Shown one piece after another: positions 25,842-34,468 of a stretch of 64,000 nucleotides of DNA. A program made the translations under genes and the position numbers. Origin of the DNA: Mycobacterium sp. 852002-50816_SCH5313054-b (lineage in GTDB: Bacteria; Actinomycetota; Actinomycetes; Mycobacteriales; Mycobacteriaceae). How positions within the stretch are numbered: the stretch's first letter is position 1; each line of letters opens with the position of its first letter. A model generated the notes under the pieces. It was not told the origin of the DNA. It made no database searches and saw only the letters and a program-made list of their open reading frames with translations. The stretch lies in the NCBI RefSeq assembly GCF_001667185.1, contig NZ_LZIC01000115.1, positions 1-64,000 of the forward strand, in the 5' to 3' direction.

Positions 25842-27138
25842 GACGGCCGGTAGCCAGCACCGCCTCGGCGATCGCATCGGCCAGCGGATCGATCTCGCGC
25901 GCGCCCAAATCGGCCACGGTGACGCGTATTCCGGGCGCCGTGCGCATGCGGAACCTCGTGCCCGGCGCCGCGGCCCAACCGGATGCGAGCAGCCGCGTGA
26001 TCGCCACCGTCTCATCCGGCACCGGCACCCATACGTTGAGTCCCGACCGGCCGTGCGCCCGCACGCCGCGCCGAACCAACGCCTCGCACAGCCCGGTGCG
26101 GTTGCGGGTGTACTGCTCCTCGGCCTGCGCGATCAGACGCGACGCCCCTTCGTCGGCCCACAAGCGGACCGCGAGGTCTTGCAGGAGGTGGCTCACCCAC
26201 CCCGGACCGAGCCGCAGGCGCCCGTGCACCCGCTCGACGGTGCGCCGGTCCCCGGCGAGCACGGCGACGCGCAGGTCGGGGCCGTACGCCTTGGACGCCG
26301 ACCGCACGAAGGCCCACTGGCCGGTCGAACCGGCCAGCGTGTGCAGCGGCGCGCCCGAAATTCCCGCGCAATGATCGTCCTCAACCACCAACAGGTCAGC
26401 GCCCGAAACAAGGTCACGCAGCTCATCCGCGCGGGTCGCGGATAACGCCGCGCCCGTTGGGTTTTGAGCCCGCCCGGTGATGACGAGTGCGCGCACGCCA
26501 CGGGTCAGGGCGCGCTGCACGTCGGCGACCAGCGGTCCGTCGTCGTCGACGCGCACCGGTTCGGCCGAAAACCCTAACGCCGCGACAAGATCCAACAGAT
26601 TGGCCCAGCCCGGATCCTCGACGGCCACCCGGTCGCCGGGGCGCAGGTGTGCGGCCAGCGCCCTCTCGATGCCGTCGAGCGCCCCGCTGGTGACCGCGAG
26701 ATGATCAGCCGGGACGCCGTCCGCGGCCAGCGCGGCGCGCGCCCGTTGAAGCAGTTCGGCCGACATGGCCGGCTCACCGTAGAGCAGCGGCCTGGCCCTC
26801 GGCGTCTCGATGGATCCGATGGGCAGCAGAGCCGGGTCCGGGTTACCCGTCGACAGGTCGCGCACGCCCGCGGGGACGTCCAGCCCCAGCAGCGAGCGGG
26901 GTGTGGTCGCCGGGCGGTGCCGTACCCGGGTGCCGCGCCGCCCGGCGGCCTCGACGGCCCCGCGCTCGCGCAGCAGGCGGTACGCCGCGGCCACGGTGTT
27001 CGCGTTGACGCCGAGCCGTCCGGCCAGTTCGCGGATTGGCGGCAGCGCCGCGCCGGGCGCCAACGCGCCCTGGGAGATGGCCTCCTCCACGCTGGCGGCT
27101 ATGGATTCCGCGCCCGTCCCCGTATATTGTACTGGCAC
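25831..27138 (-). CDS. MocR/PdxR-type regulator (GntR HTH + aminotransferase domain)
   Basis: The product has 435 residues. Residues 1-75 form a GntR winged helix (Leu-Ala-Gly-Arg-Leu-Gly-Val-Asn-Ala-Asn-Thr-Val); residues 90-430 have the fold-type I aminotransferase pattern with the PLP lysine in Ser-Lys-Ala-Tyr-Gly-Pro-Asp. Proteins of this kind sense PLP or amino compounds and often control vitamin B6 genes. It starts with GTG at 27138 and is divergent from an FMN-binding split-barrel gene related to pyridoxamine-phosphate oxidases. A palindrome and a repeated TGTACT lie in the 40-base gap. Regulation of the neighbour is inferred. Confidence 0.9.
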   Translation of the reverse strand: MPVQYTGTGAESIAASVEEAISQGALAPGAALPPIRELAGRLGVNANTVAAAYRLLRERGAVEAAGRRGTRVRHRPATTPRSLLGLDVPAGVRDLSTGNPDPALLPIGSIETPRARPLLYGEPAMSAELLQRARAALAADGVPADHLAVTSGALDGIERALAAHLRPGDRVAVEDPGWANLLDLVAALGFSAEPVRVDDDGPLVADVQRALTRGVRALVITGRAQNPTGAALSATRADELRDLVSGADLLVVEDDHCAGISGAPLHTLAGSTGQWAFVRSASKAYGPDLRVAVLAGDRRTVERVHGRLRLGPGWVSHLLQDLAVRLWADEGASRLIAQAEEQYTRNRTGLCEALVRRGVRAHGRSGLNVWVPVPDETVAITRLLASGWAAAPGTRFRMRTAPGIRVTVADLGAREIDPLADAIAEAVLATGRPSV

Positions 27139-27157
27139 GAGAACTAGTATGTACTAG
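27128..27157. promoter_or_regulatory. Operator candidate of the MocR-type regulator
   Basis: CTAGTA-TG-TACTAG at 27144-27157 is a perfect inverted repeat around two bases. TGTACT occurs at 27128-27133 and again at 27150-27155, 22 bases (about two helical turns) apart, the spacing expected for a MocR dimer. The left copy lies within the start region of the regulator gene, which suggests self-control. Confidence 0.55.
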
Positions 27158-27178
27158 CGCAAAGTCGAGAGCAATCCG

Positions 27179-27832
27179 TTGAGCTACCAACCCACCGCCC
27201 GCACCACGCCCACCCGCTACCGGGAGCGCGCCGACTACGACCGCGCGACCGTGCACCAGATCCTCGACGAGGCCCTGATCTGTCACCTGGGCTACCTCAG
27301 CGCCGGCGGGCCGGTCGTCTTGCCGACGACGCACGCCCGCCTCGGCGAGACGCTCTACCTGCACGGCTCGACCGGCGGCGGCCCGCTGCTCGCGGCCAAG
27401 GCGGCCACAACATCGGGCTCGAGCCTGCCGGTGTGCGTCACCGTCACCCTGGTTGACGGGCTGGTGCTGGCCCGCGCCGCCATGCACCATTCCGTGAACT
27501 TCCGCTCGGTGGTGGTGCTGGGCTCCGCGCGCGTGGTCGAGGATCCCGCGGAGAAGCTGCGCGCGCTGCGCTGCCTGCTCGACCACATCCGGCCCGGGCG
27601 TGCGGACGACTGCCGGACGCCCAACGCCCGCGAACTGGCCGCGACCGGGATGCTCGCCCTCGACCTTGTCGAGGTCTCGGCCAAGCTGCGCACCGGCGGC
27701 CCGGTCGACGATCCGGAAGATGCCGCGCTGCCGCACTGGGCAGGCGTGGTGCCGCTCGGCGTGACGGCCGGAACGCCCGTGCCGGCCGACGACCTCGATC
27801 CCGGCACGCCGGTGCCGGCCTACCTGACCTGA
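27179..27832 (+). CDS. FMN-binding split-barrel protein, pyridoxamine 5'-phosphate oxidase-related
   Basis: The 217-residue protein has the Pyridox_ox_2-like pattern: an N-terminal Tyr-Asp-Arg-Ala-Thr-Val-His-Gln-Ile-Leu helix, Val-Val-Leu-Pro-Thr-Thr-His-Ala-Arg, then Leu-Tyr-Leu-His-Gly-Ser-Thr-Gly-Gly and a later His-His-Ser-Val-Asn-Phe-Arg-Ser-Val. Members bind FMN or related flavins; true PNP oxidase activity is not assured. The start is a TTG at 27179 with only a weak ribosome site. Its end overlaps the convergent PAP2 gene by 13 bases. Pairing with a MocR regulator supports a link to B6 metabolism. Confidence 0.85.
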   Translation: MSYQPTARTTPTRYRERADYDRATVHQILDEALICHLGYLSAGGPVVLPTTHARLGETLYLHGSTGGGPLLAAKAATTSGSSLPVCVTVTLVDGLVLARAAMHHSVNFRSVVVLGSARVVEDPAEKLRALRCLLDHIRPGRADDCRTPNARELAATGMLALDLVEVSAKLRTGGPVDDPEDAALPHWAGVVPLGVTAGTPVPADDLDPGTPVPAYLT

Positions 27833-28725
27833 CGCCGCGCGACGCGGCCACCGGCCGTCGTCCACCACGATCCGACCAGCATCACGATGCCGGCCCACGC
27901 GATACCCAGCAGCCAGCCGGCCAGCACGTCGCTCACGTAATGCACCCCCAGATACACGCGTGAGTACCCGATCACCAGCGCCGAGCCGATCGCCATCGCC
28001 CAGACAAACACTCGCCCGGCCCAGCCGGTGATCACCCAGCGGGTCATCATCCAGGCGGACAGCACCATGATCGTGGCGGTGCCGGTGGCGTGTCCGGAGG
28101 GAAAGGAATATCCGTCCCCGGCGACCGCGGCGAAGGGCAGGGGTTGGCGTTGCCGGCCTACCAAGGCTTTGGCGGTGAAGAGCACCAGTGCCATCCCACC
28201 GCCTCCCACCAGACCAAGCACCACGGGCCGCCACGAGCGGCATCGCCAGCCGGCAAGAACCGAAATCGACAGGGCAAGCGCGGTGAGGATGAGGGGATCG
28301 CCTCCGACGGTGACCACCCGCAGCGTCGCGGTGAGCCACAGATCGCGGTGGTCGGCAAGCCACCGCGCCGCCGGATGGTCGATTCCGGCGATGCCATCGC
28401 CCTCGAGCACGTCCTCGAGCACTTCGGTGAAGCCCACCGCCACGGCCGCCACCACGACAAAGCCCAGGAGCAGCGCGACACCGGCGACCTCGTCCGCGGG
28501 CAACCGGCCCGCCAACGGCCATCCCCTGGCACGGATCTGCTCGCGCCCCCAGTTCAGCAGCCGTCCGATCGCTGCGGCGCCGGACGCCCGCGCCCAGAGT
28601 CGACGCAACAAAGGCCCGCGCCGGCCGACCCAGATCGCCGCCCCCGCCAGCAGCGCCACGAACACCACGGTGCCGGCGCTGACGACGCCGAAGCCGGCCG
28701 TACCCAACCCATACGGCTCGCCCAT
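27820..28725 (-). CDS. PAP2-superfamily membrane phosphatase
   Basis: The product has 301 residues with about seven membrane helices. The three phosphatase motifs are visible: Lys-Ala-Leu-Val-Gly-Arg-Gln-Arg-Gln-Pro (variant of KX6RP), Pro-Ser-Gly-His-Ala-Thr-Gly, and Ser-Arg-Val-Tyr-Leu-Gly-Val-His-Tyr-Val-Ser-Asp. Such enzymes remove phosphate from lipid phosphates on the outer face of the membrane (phosphatidate, polyprenyl pyrophosphate or others). The ATG at 28725 lies eight bases after the ilvA stop, so it is the last gene of the Ddn-like/ilvA/PAP2 run. Confidence 0.92.
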   Translation of the reverse strand: MGEPYGLGTAGFGVVSAGTVVFVALLAGAAIWVGRRGPLLRRLWARASGAAAIGRLLNWGREQIRARGWPLAGRLPADEVAGVALLLGFVVVAAVAVGFTEVLEDVLEGDGIAGIDHPAARWLADHRDLWLTATLRVVTVGGDPLILTALALSISVLAGWRCRSWRPVVLGLVGGGGMALVLFTAKALVGRQRQPLPFAAVAGDGYSFPSGHATGTATIMVLSAWMMTRWVITGWAGRVFVWAMAIGSALVIGYSRVYLGVHYVSDVLAGWLLGIAWAGIVMLVGSWWTTAGGRVARRQVR

Positions 28726-28733
28726 GTCGGCGC

Positions 28734-30023
28734 CTAGAGCAGGTAGCGGTAGGCCGGCGAACCGGGCTCGAGGGCCTCGACGTGGATCTCGGTGGCGCGC
28801 ATCCGCGCCATCAAACCCTCCAGGCCCGCCGCCGATCCCAACTCGATGCCGACCAGCGCCTCCCCGGTTTCGCGGTTGTTGCGCTTGACGTACTCGAACA
28901 GGGTGATGTCGTCGTTCGGCCCGAGCACCTCGTCGAGGAACCGGCGCAGCGCGCCCGGCTCCTGCGGAAAGTCGACCAGGAAGTAGTGCTTGAGCCCGAG
29001 GTGCACCAGTGAGCGCTCCAGCACCTCGCCGTAGCGCGACACGTCGTTGTTGCCGCCGGAGATCAGGCACACCACGGTGGAGCCGGGCTCGACGTCGGCC
29101 TCCAGCAGACCCGCGACCGACAACGCGCCCGCGGGCTCGGCGATGATGCCCTCGTTCTGATACAGGTCCAGCATGGCGGTGCACACGGCTCCCTCGTCGA
29201 CCGTGGTGATCGACACCATGTCGCCGGCGGCGGCCAGCGCGGCATAGGTCAGCGTCCCGGCCCGCCGCACCGCGGCGCCGTCGACGAACTGGTCGACGTG
29301 GTCCAGCGTGACGGGCTCGCCGGCGGCCAGCGCGGCCATCATCGCCGCGGCACCGGCCGGCTCGATGCCCAGCACCGCGGTGTTGGTCGTCCGTTCGGCC
29401 AGGTAGGTGGTGATGCCGGCGATGCAGCCGCCGCCGCCCACCGGGACGACGACCAGGTCGGGCTCCCCGACCTGCTCCGTGAGTTGGTCGAGCAGCTCGA
29501 CGGCGATGGTGCCCTGGCCGGCCATGGTGCGCAGGTCGTCGTACGGCGGGACCAAGGTGGCCCCGGTGCGTTCGACGTCCGCGAGAGCCGCCTCGGCGGC
29601 GAGGTCGTAAGTCGATCCGCCCACGATCAGCTCGATGAACTCCCCGCCGTGGTAGCGGATCCGGTCGCGCTTCTGCTTGGGCGTCTTGGCCGGCACGTAG
29701 ACCCGGCCGTGCACCCCCAGCGCCCGGCAGGCGAAGGCGAAGCCCTGCGCGTGGTTGCCCGCGGACGAGCACACCACGCCCGCGGCCAGCTCCTCGCCGG
29801 ACAGCTGCACCAGCAGGTTGTAGGCGCCCCGCAGCTTGTAGGAGCGCACGACCTGCAGGTCTTCGCGCTTGAGGTACACCTGCGCGCCGGTGATCGCCGA
29901 CAGCCGATCGCTCTGCTGCAGCGGGGTGGGCGTGACCACCGGGGCAATCCGCTGCGCCGCGGCGTCGATGTCAGCCGCGCACAGCGGCGACCTGCTCGGG
30001 CTCTGGCTGAATTCAGCGGACAC
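28734..30023 (-). CDS. ilvA: Threonine dehydratase (threonine ammonia-lyase)
   Basis: IlvA turns threonine into 2-oxobutanoate, the first step to isoleucine. The product has 429 residues, as in M. tuberculosis. The PLP lysine is Lys63 (Ser-Tyr-Lys-Leu-Arg-Gly-Ala-Tyr-Asn), the phosphate-binding glycine loop is at 196-199, and a single ACT-like regulatory domain covers about 340-429. That length implies the short, single-domain regulatory form. The start is a GTG at 30023. It sits 32 bases after the Ddn-like gene and just before PAP2. Confidence 0.95.
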   Translation of the reverse strand: MSAEFSQSPSRSPLCAADIDAAAQRIAPVVTPTPLQQSDRLSAITGAQVYLKREDLQVVRSYKLRGAYNLLVQLSGEELAAGVVCSSAGNHAQGFAFACRALGVHGRVYVPAKTPKQKRDRIRYHGGEFIELIVGGSTYDLAAEAALADVERTGATLVPPYDDLRTMAGQGTIAVELLDQLTEQVGEPDLVVVPVGGGGCIAGITTYLAERTTNTAVLGIEPAGAAAMMAALAAGEPVTLDHVDQFVDGAAVRRAGTLTYAALAAAGDMVSITTVDEGAVCTAMLDLYQNEGIIAEPAGALSVAGLLEADVEPGSTVVCLISGGNNDVSRYGEVLERSLVHLGLKHYFLVDFPQEPGALRRFLDEVLGPNDDITLFEYVKRNNRETGEALVGIELGSAAGLEGLMARMRATEIHVEALEPGSPAYRYLL

Positions 30024-30055
30024 CGATCAATGGTGCCATGCCGCCCAGCTGGGAA

Positions 30056-30493
30056 TTAGCTCACCGGGGTCAGAACGAACACCGGAATCTGGCGGTCGGT
30101 CTTTTTCTGGTAGTCGGCGTAGTCGGGCCACGCTTCGACGGCGCGCTCCCACCAGGTGGCCTTTTCGTCCCCGAACACCTCGCGGGCCTCGTAATCGCGG
30201 GTGACGCCGCCGTCCTGCAGCTCGACGCGCGGGTTCTTCTTGACGTTGTGGTACCAGACCGGGTGTTTGGGGGCGCCGCCGAGCGACGCGACGATCGCGT
30301 ACTCGCCGTCGTGCTCGACGCGCATGAGCGGGGTCTTGCGAAGCTTGCCGGTCTTGGCCCCGATGGTGGTCAACAGGATGATGGGCTTCCCCTTCATGTC
30401 GGCGGCCTCGGCTCCACCGGATTCGGCATACTTGTCGGCTTGCTCGCGAGACCAATCCCAGGGCGACGGGGCGTATTCACCTGTAAGCGGCAT
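30056..30493 (-). CDS. Deazaflavin (F420)-dependent nitroreductase family protein (Ddn/Rv1558 type)
   Basis: The 145-residue split-barrel protein shows the Ddn-family pattern: Ile-Leu-Leu-Thr-Thr-Ile-Gly-Ala-Lys-Thr-Gly-Lys-Leu-Arg-Lys-Thr-Pro-Leu, then Ser-Leu-Gly-Gly-Ala-Pro-Lys-His-Pro-Val-Trp-Tyr-His-Asn, and a C-terminal Arg-Gln-Ile-Pro-Val-Phe. These enzymes use F420H2 to reduce quinones or nitro compounds. I prefer the ATG at 30493; the frame opens seven codons earlier. In M. tuberculosis Rv1558 also precedes ilvA. Confidence 0.88.
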   Translation of the reverse strand: MPLTGEYAPSPWDWSREQADKYAESGGAEAADMKGKPIILLTTIGAKTGKLRKTPLMRVEHDGEYAIVASLGGAPKHPVWYHNVKKNPRVELQDGGVTRDYEAREVFGDEKATWWERAVEAWPDYADYQKKTDRQIPVFVLTPVS

Positions 30494-30610
30494 GCCATCC
30501 ACTGTAGGGCCCACGCGCGCTCGCGCAGCCCACCTGCCGGATCGGCTGTACTGTTTGGCCTACCGTCGCCTCGACGACGATCCCTGCATCGACATCCCGG
30601 GAGTCCAATC

Positions 30611-31624
30611 GTGTCAAACCACTTCACCGGACTAAGCCTCGGACCTCCCCTCGGAGACCAGCGTCTGGACCTGTGTGACCTCTACGCCTTTCAGTCTCCG
30701 GCCGAGCCCGGGCGGACGGTGCTGATCCTCAACGCCAACCCCCAGGCCGATGCGCTGCACCCCGATGCCATCTACCGACTCGCGATCGATAACGACGGGG
30801 ACCTGGTCAACGACATCGCATTTAGCTACGTCTTCTCCGCGCCGCGCGATGGCACCCAGACCGTGGACGTGTTCATGGCCACCGGTGACGAGGCCCGCTC
30901 GGCGGAACCCGTTGGTGACAAAGTCTTCTCCGGCCTACAGGTGTCCTTCGGCCCCGAGCCCAACATCGCCACCTCCGGCGACATGACGTTCTTCGCCGGC
31001 GCCCGCAGCGACGCCTTCTTCTTCGACTTCGACGGCATCAAGAATCTCTTCGACACCTCGGGGGGACGTAACTTCACCGCCCCACATCTCGGTGGCGAAT
31101 CCCCTTGGACCGGCGTCGATTCCAACACCGAAGCCAACGTATTCTCCACCGTGCTCGAACTGCCGACCAGCGCGCTCGGCGCTAACCCCGACATCCGCAT
31201 CTGGGGCCGGTGCAGCCTGCGCCGCGGCGGCGAACTCCTGCACGTCGACCGCGCCGGCCATCCCTCGGTAAGCAGCTTCTTCAACACCGACGACACCAAA
31301 GAGGAGTACAACGCCAGCCAACCGGTCAACGACAAGACCCGCTGGACCGACATGTTCGTGCACCTGATGGGCCACACCGGTGGGTACAGCCGCGAGGAGG
31401 CGATCGCCGCCATCGAAGCCGAAGGCACCCTGCCGGACATGCTGACATTCGATCCGTCGAAGCCCGCGCGGTACCCCAACGGCCGGGTCTTCACCGACGA
31501 CGTCATCGACTACCGCCTCGGCTTCCTGTCCAAAGGCGATATCCCACCCACCGGCCTGAGCCCGCACACCGACACGCTCACCGAATTCCCCTACCTTGGG
31601 CCACCACACCGATCGACGAGTTAG
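30611..31624 (+). CDS. DUF4331-family protein
   Basis: The product has 337 residues without signal peptide or membrane helix. It begins Ser-Asn-His-Phe-Thr-Gly, has the family's early Asp-Leu-Cys-Asp-Leu-Tyr-Ala-Phe and Ala-Ile-Asp-Asn-Asp-Gly-Asp blocks, and later Phe-Phe-Phe-Asp-Phe-Asp-Gly and Asn-Thr-Glu-Ala-Asn-Val-Phe. DUF4331 proteins are uncharacterised; many carry acidic, calcium-site-like patches as here. The GTG at 30611 follows GGGAG by seven bases; the frame is open much further up but only as a shadow of the opposite gene. An AraC regulator follows eight bases later. Confidence 0.85.
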   Translation: MSNHFTGLSLGPPLGDQRLDLCDLYAFQSPAEPGRTVLILNANPQADALHPDAIYRLAIDNDGDLVNDIAFSYVFSAPRDGTQTVDVFMATGDEARSAEPVGDKVFSGLQVSFGPEPNIATSGDMTFFAGARSDAFFFDFDGIKNLFDTSGGRNFTAPHLGGESPWTGVDSNTEANVFSTVLELPTSALGANPDIRIWGRCSLRRGGELLHVDRAGHPSVSSFFNTDDTKEEYNASQPVNDKTRWTDMFVHLMGHTGGYSREEAIAAIEAEGTLPDMLTFDPSKPARYPNGRVFTDDVIDYRLGFLSKGDIPPTGLSPHTDTLTEFPYLGPPHRSTS

Positions 31625-31632
31625 GCCAGCCC

Positions 31633-32085
31633 ATGCCGCGAGTTCCGCCGGCCCGTTATCTGCTGCGCGCCAAAGACTTGGCCGACGCCCGCTACGCCGA
31701 GCCGATCACGGTGGACGATCTGGCGGCCGCCGCCGGGCTGTCGCGGGCCCACTTCAGCCGCATGTTCACTCGGACGTTCGGTGAATCACCGCGCTCCTAC
31801 CTGCAGACCCGGCGGCTGGAACGAGCCGCCGCGCTGCTGCGCTTCACCGACCGGTCCGTCGCGGACATCGCCGTCATGGTCGGTCTGCAGAGCGTCGGTT
31901 CTTTCACGACCAGCTTCGCGCGTGCGTACGGGTTACCCCCCGGCGCCTACCGGGCGAGCCTTCCGCCGGCGTCGGTTCACGCACGAGTGCCCAGCTGCAT
32001 CCTGCGGCGGGACACCCGGCGGCCCGCCGACAGCCGCGTCAAGACAGCACACGGGAAGAAGACGGACGGCACCGGCGGACCGTAG
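31633..32085 (+). CDS. Short AraC-family regulator (HTH domain only)
   Basis: The product is 150 residues, of which about 10-110 form the AraC double helix-turn-helix: Thr-Val-Asp-Asp-Leu-Ala-Ala-Ala-Ala-Gly-Leu-Ser-Arg-Ala-His-Phe-Ser, then Val-Ala-Asp-Ile-Ala-Val-Met-Val-Gly-Leu. There is no N-terminal ligand-binding domain, so it may act constitutively or with a partner. It lies between DUF4331 and a VOC gene (10 bases to the next start). AraC-VOC pairs are common in Actinobacteria, with the VOC protein a likely target. Confidence 0.88.
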   Translation: MPRVPPARYLLRAKDLADARYAEPITVDDLAAAAGLSRAHFSRMFTRTFGESPRSYLQTRRLERAAALLRFTDRSVADIAVMVGLQSVGSFTTSFARAYGLPPGAYRASLPPASVHARVPSCILRRDTRRPADSRVKTAHGKKTDGTGGP

Positions 32086-32095
32086 CGTCGTAGCC

Positions 32096-32530
32096 ATGTT
32101 GAGAATTGCAAGTGCCCAGCTGTGGGTGCATGACCAGGACGTGGCGCTGAAATACTGGACCGAGAAGGTGGGTATGGAAGTGCGCCAAGATGTTTCGTTG
32201 CCGGAGCTCGGCTTTCGGTGGCTCACCGTCGGCCCACCGGGCCAGGACGACGTGTCCGTCGTGCTGATGGCGATCCCCGGTCCTCCGGTGATGGATGAGG
32301 CGACGCGAAAACAGGTCAGCGAAGTGATGGCGAAGGGTTTCGCCGCCACATTGTTCCTCACCACCGACGACTGCCGGGCCACCTACCAGAAGTTGAGGTC
32401 GCGGGGCGTGGAGTTCACCGAGGAGCCGCACGAGATGCCGTACGGCATCGACTGCGGTTTCCGCGACCCGTCCGGCAACAGTGTCCGGTTGACCCAGCTG
32501 TCCGAAATCGGCGCCAGTACCGGCGGGTGA
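32096..32530 (+). CDS. VOC-family (glyoxalase/bleomycin-resistance fold) protein
   Basis: The 144-residue protein has two beta-alpha-beta-beta-beta modules. The first His ligand position is present (Gln-Leu-Trp-Val-His-Asp), but the last module ends Gly-Asn-Ser-Val-Arg-Leu-Thr-Gln, with Arg where catalytic members have Glu. A metal-dependent reaction is therefore doubtful and a binding role possible. It follows the AraC gene closely and is probably cotranscribed with it. Confidence 0.85.
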   Translation: MLRIASAQLWVHDQDVALKYWTEKVGMEVRQDVSLPELGFRWLTVGPPGQDDVSVVLMAIPGPPVMDEATRKQVSEVMAKGFAATLFLTTDDCRATYQKLRSRGVEFTEEPHEMPYGIDCGFRDPSGNSVRLTQLSEIGASTGG

Positions 32531-32545
32531 ACACCTGGGCCGGGG

Positions 32546-34468
32546 TCACGGCGCTGACGTAACCCCCGAACTCAGGGCCCGTCTGGCCAACTCGGCAATG
32601 GCGTTGACCCGGTGGCTGACGGTGGCGATCTCGTCGGCGAACTCCCGGCGCCGCCTGGCGATATCGGGATCCCCGAACGCGTCCACCAGCTCGCGGTGCC
32701 GCGCCAGCCGCAGCGCGGTCTTGAACAGCTCCATCGACCTCGATTCGGCGCTGGCGATCCTGCGCTGCAGTTCCCACTGCTTGCCGACCTCGAGGCACTC
32801 GGCGAGAAACTCCTCCTCCTCGTCGAACGATTCGTCCTCGAGGGCGGCCAGCCGGTCGGCGACGATGTGGTAGGCGTCCAGGAACGGGCGCAACACCAGG
32901 TGCGCCAGCAGCAGGTCGGCCTTTTCCAGCAGCCCGCGCACGTCGGCCGCGGGGGCGGCCTTGCTGGTGTCTTCCACCCGGCCGATCAGGCGCACCTCGT
33001 CGGCGAGCTCCTTTTCGAACTGCGCGCGCGCCGAGAACAAGAACTCGAACTTCAGCAACTCGCGCAGGCGCAGCGCCTCGTCGCGCACGGCCGTCGGCAA
33101 CACCGGGCGGTCCACGGAGTTCTCGGCGTCTTCTATGGCGGCCAGCAGCGCCGTCTCGGCGATGGCGCGATCGACCAGGATGTGGATCGCGGTGTTGCGG
33201 TAGAACGCCGCGACCAGGTGCTGGTCGGCGCCGATCCCCCAGATCGGTTCGGTCCCGGCGTCGTACACGCTGACCACACCGGAGGCGACGAGCTGATGCA
33301 GCGTCCAGCGGATCGTCGAGCGGTTCGTCAGGTCGGCGGCGCCGGCCACCTTCCAGTTGCGCGCCGCGATGTAGCTGGCCAGCGGCCGCACGGTGGCCAG
33401 CACCTCGCTGATGGACAGCGAGCGGTCCGCGCCCAGCAGCGCGAGGCTGACCACCGCCGTGGGGGTGACCGGGGTCGCGCGGTTGATCCGGTGCTCGACA
33501 TCCAGTGCGATGCGCTCGATCTCGGTCCCCGTCCCGGATTCCTCGGCGCGCAGCTCCTCGAGGCGCTTGCGCAGCGGCAGCGGTTCGCCGAAGTCCAGGT
33601 AGGCGCGGCCGAGTCGCTCCCCCTGCTGTCGCGCCAGCCGGATCAGGAACCGGAAGTCCTCCGGGCGCTTCGTCGCGCCGTAGGCCTCGCTGGTCATGGC
33701 CTCCACCTCGTGCAGCTGGTCGTACACGATGGAGGTCGGCACCAAATAGACCTCGGGACCGTCGATTTCGTCGACGGCGTCGCTGATGTAGCGCAGGATC
33801 CCGTACACCGGGGGCCGCAGCTTGCCGGTCCGCGTTCGGCCCCCCTCGATCGACCAGGTGAGGTTGGCGTGGTTTTGCACCAGTTGGGCGGCGTACGCGC
33901 GCAGCACGAAGCGATAGACGGGAATGTCCTTGGTCTGGCGCCGGATGAAGATCGTGCCGGTGCGCTTGGCCCAGGCGCCCATCGGAAAGAAGTTCAGGTT
34001 GGCGCCGCCGAAGGTGAGCGCGGGCGAGAGCCGGTTGGCCTGGATTGACTCGGGCAGCAGCAGGCCGTCCAGATAGGAGCGGTGCGAAAACGCAAACGCC
34101 AGAGTCGCTTTGCGATCGAGCCTGCGCAGCTGGGCGATCTGATCCTCGTCGACCAGAATGTCGTAGGCCCGCATCAGCCAGCAAGAGAAACTGCGCCAGG
34201 CCTGCACCGCCCGCTCGTCGAGCGACGGCGCCATCTCCCGCAGGTAACTGGCGGCCTCGGCGCGCACGTCGTCATGGTTACGCCCGAGCTCCTCGGCCAG
34301 TTTGCCCAGCCGCTCGTCGTACCACGGCGCCGCCAAGAGCTGGACGACTTCGTCCGGATCGGTCGGCAACGGTGCCGTCGACTCGTCGACGATCCCGCCG
34401 CGCTGCAGCAGCTTTCGCACTCCGGCGCGCCCGATCTCGCGCGCCGTCGCCCCCGGGCCCCCGCTCAT
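32546..34468 (-). CDS. plsB1: Glycerol-3-phosphate 1-O-acyltransferase
   Basis: PlsB puts the first acyl chain on glycerol-3-phosphate in phospholipid and triacylglycerol synthesis. The 640-residue protein has the acyltransferase blocks: His-Arg-Ser-Tyr-Leu-Asp (His129, Asp134, the HX4D motif), Gly-Gly-Ala-Asn-Leu-Asn-Phe-Phe-Pro-Met-Gly, Phe-Ile-Arg-Arg, and Glu-Gly-Gly-Arg-Thr-Arg-Thr-Gly-Lys. The long C-terminal helical part is usual for PlsB. The ATG overlaps the fadD11 stop as ATGA, so acyl activation and transfer are translationally coupled. Confidence 0.94.
   Translation of the reverse strand: MSGGPGATAREIGRAGVRKLLQRGGIVDESTAPLPTDPDEVVQLLAAPWYDERLGKLAEELGRNHDDVRAEAASYLREMAPSLDERAVQAWRSFSCWLMRAYDILVDEDQIAQLRRLDRKATLAFAFSHRSYLDGLLLPESIQANRLSPALTFGGANLNFFPMGAWAKRTGTIFIRRQTKDIPVYRFVLRAYAAQLVQNHANLTWSIEGGRTRTGKLRPPVYGILRYISDAVDEIDGPEVYLVPTSIVYDQLHEVEAMTSEAYGATKRPEDFRFLIRLARQQGERLGRAYLDFGEPLPLRKRLEELRAEESGTGTEIERIALDVEHRINRATPVTPTAVVSLALLGADRSLSISEVLATVRPLASYIAARNWKVAGAADLTNRSTIRWTLHQLVASGVVSVYDAGTEPIWGIGADQHLVAAFYRNTAIHILVDRAIAETALLAAIEDAENSVDRPVLPTAVRDEALRLRELLKFEFLFSARAQFEKELADEVRLIGRVEDTSKAAPAADVRGLLEKADLLLAHLVLRPFLDAYHIVADRLAALEDESFDEEEEFLAECLEVGKQWELQRRIASAESRSMELFKTALRLARHRELVDAFGDPDIARRRREFADEIATVSHRVNAIAELARRALSSGVTSAP

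Noticed and set aside
27820..29772. 650-codon open frame joining the PAP2 gene to sequence inside ilvA
   Set aside because: Only the part from 28725 is PAP2; the rest is an out-of-frame reading of ilvA, which has its own clear frame.
30038..30610. Upstream extension of the DUF4331 reading frame
   Set aside because: It runs antisense through the Ddn-like gene; a ribosome site and the family N-terminus support the start at 30611.
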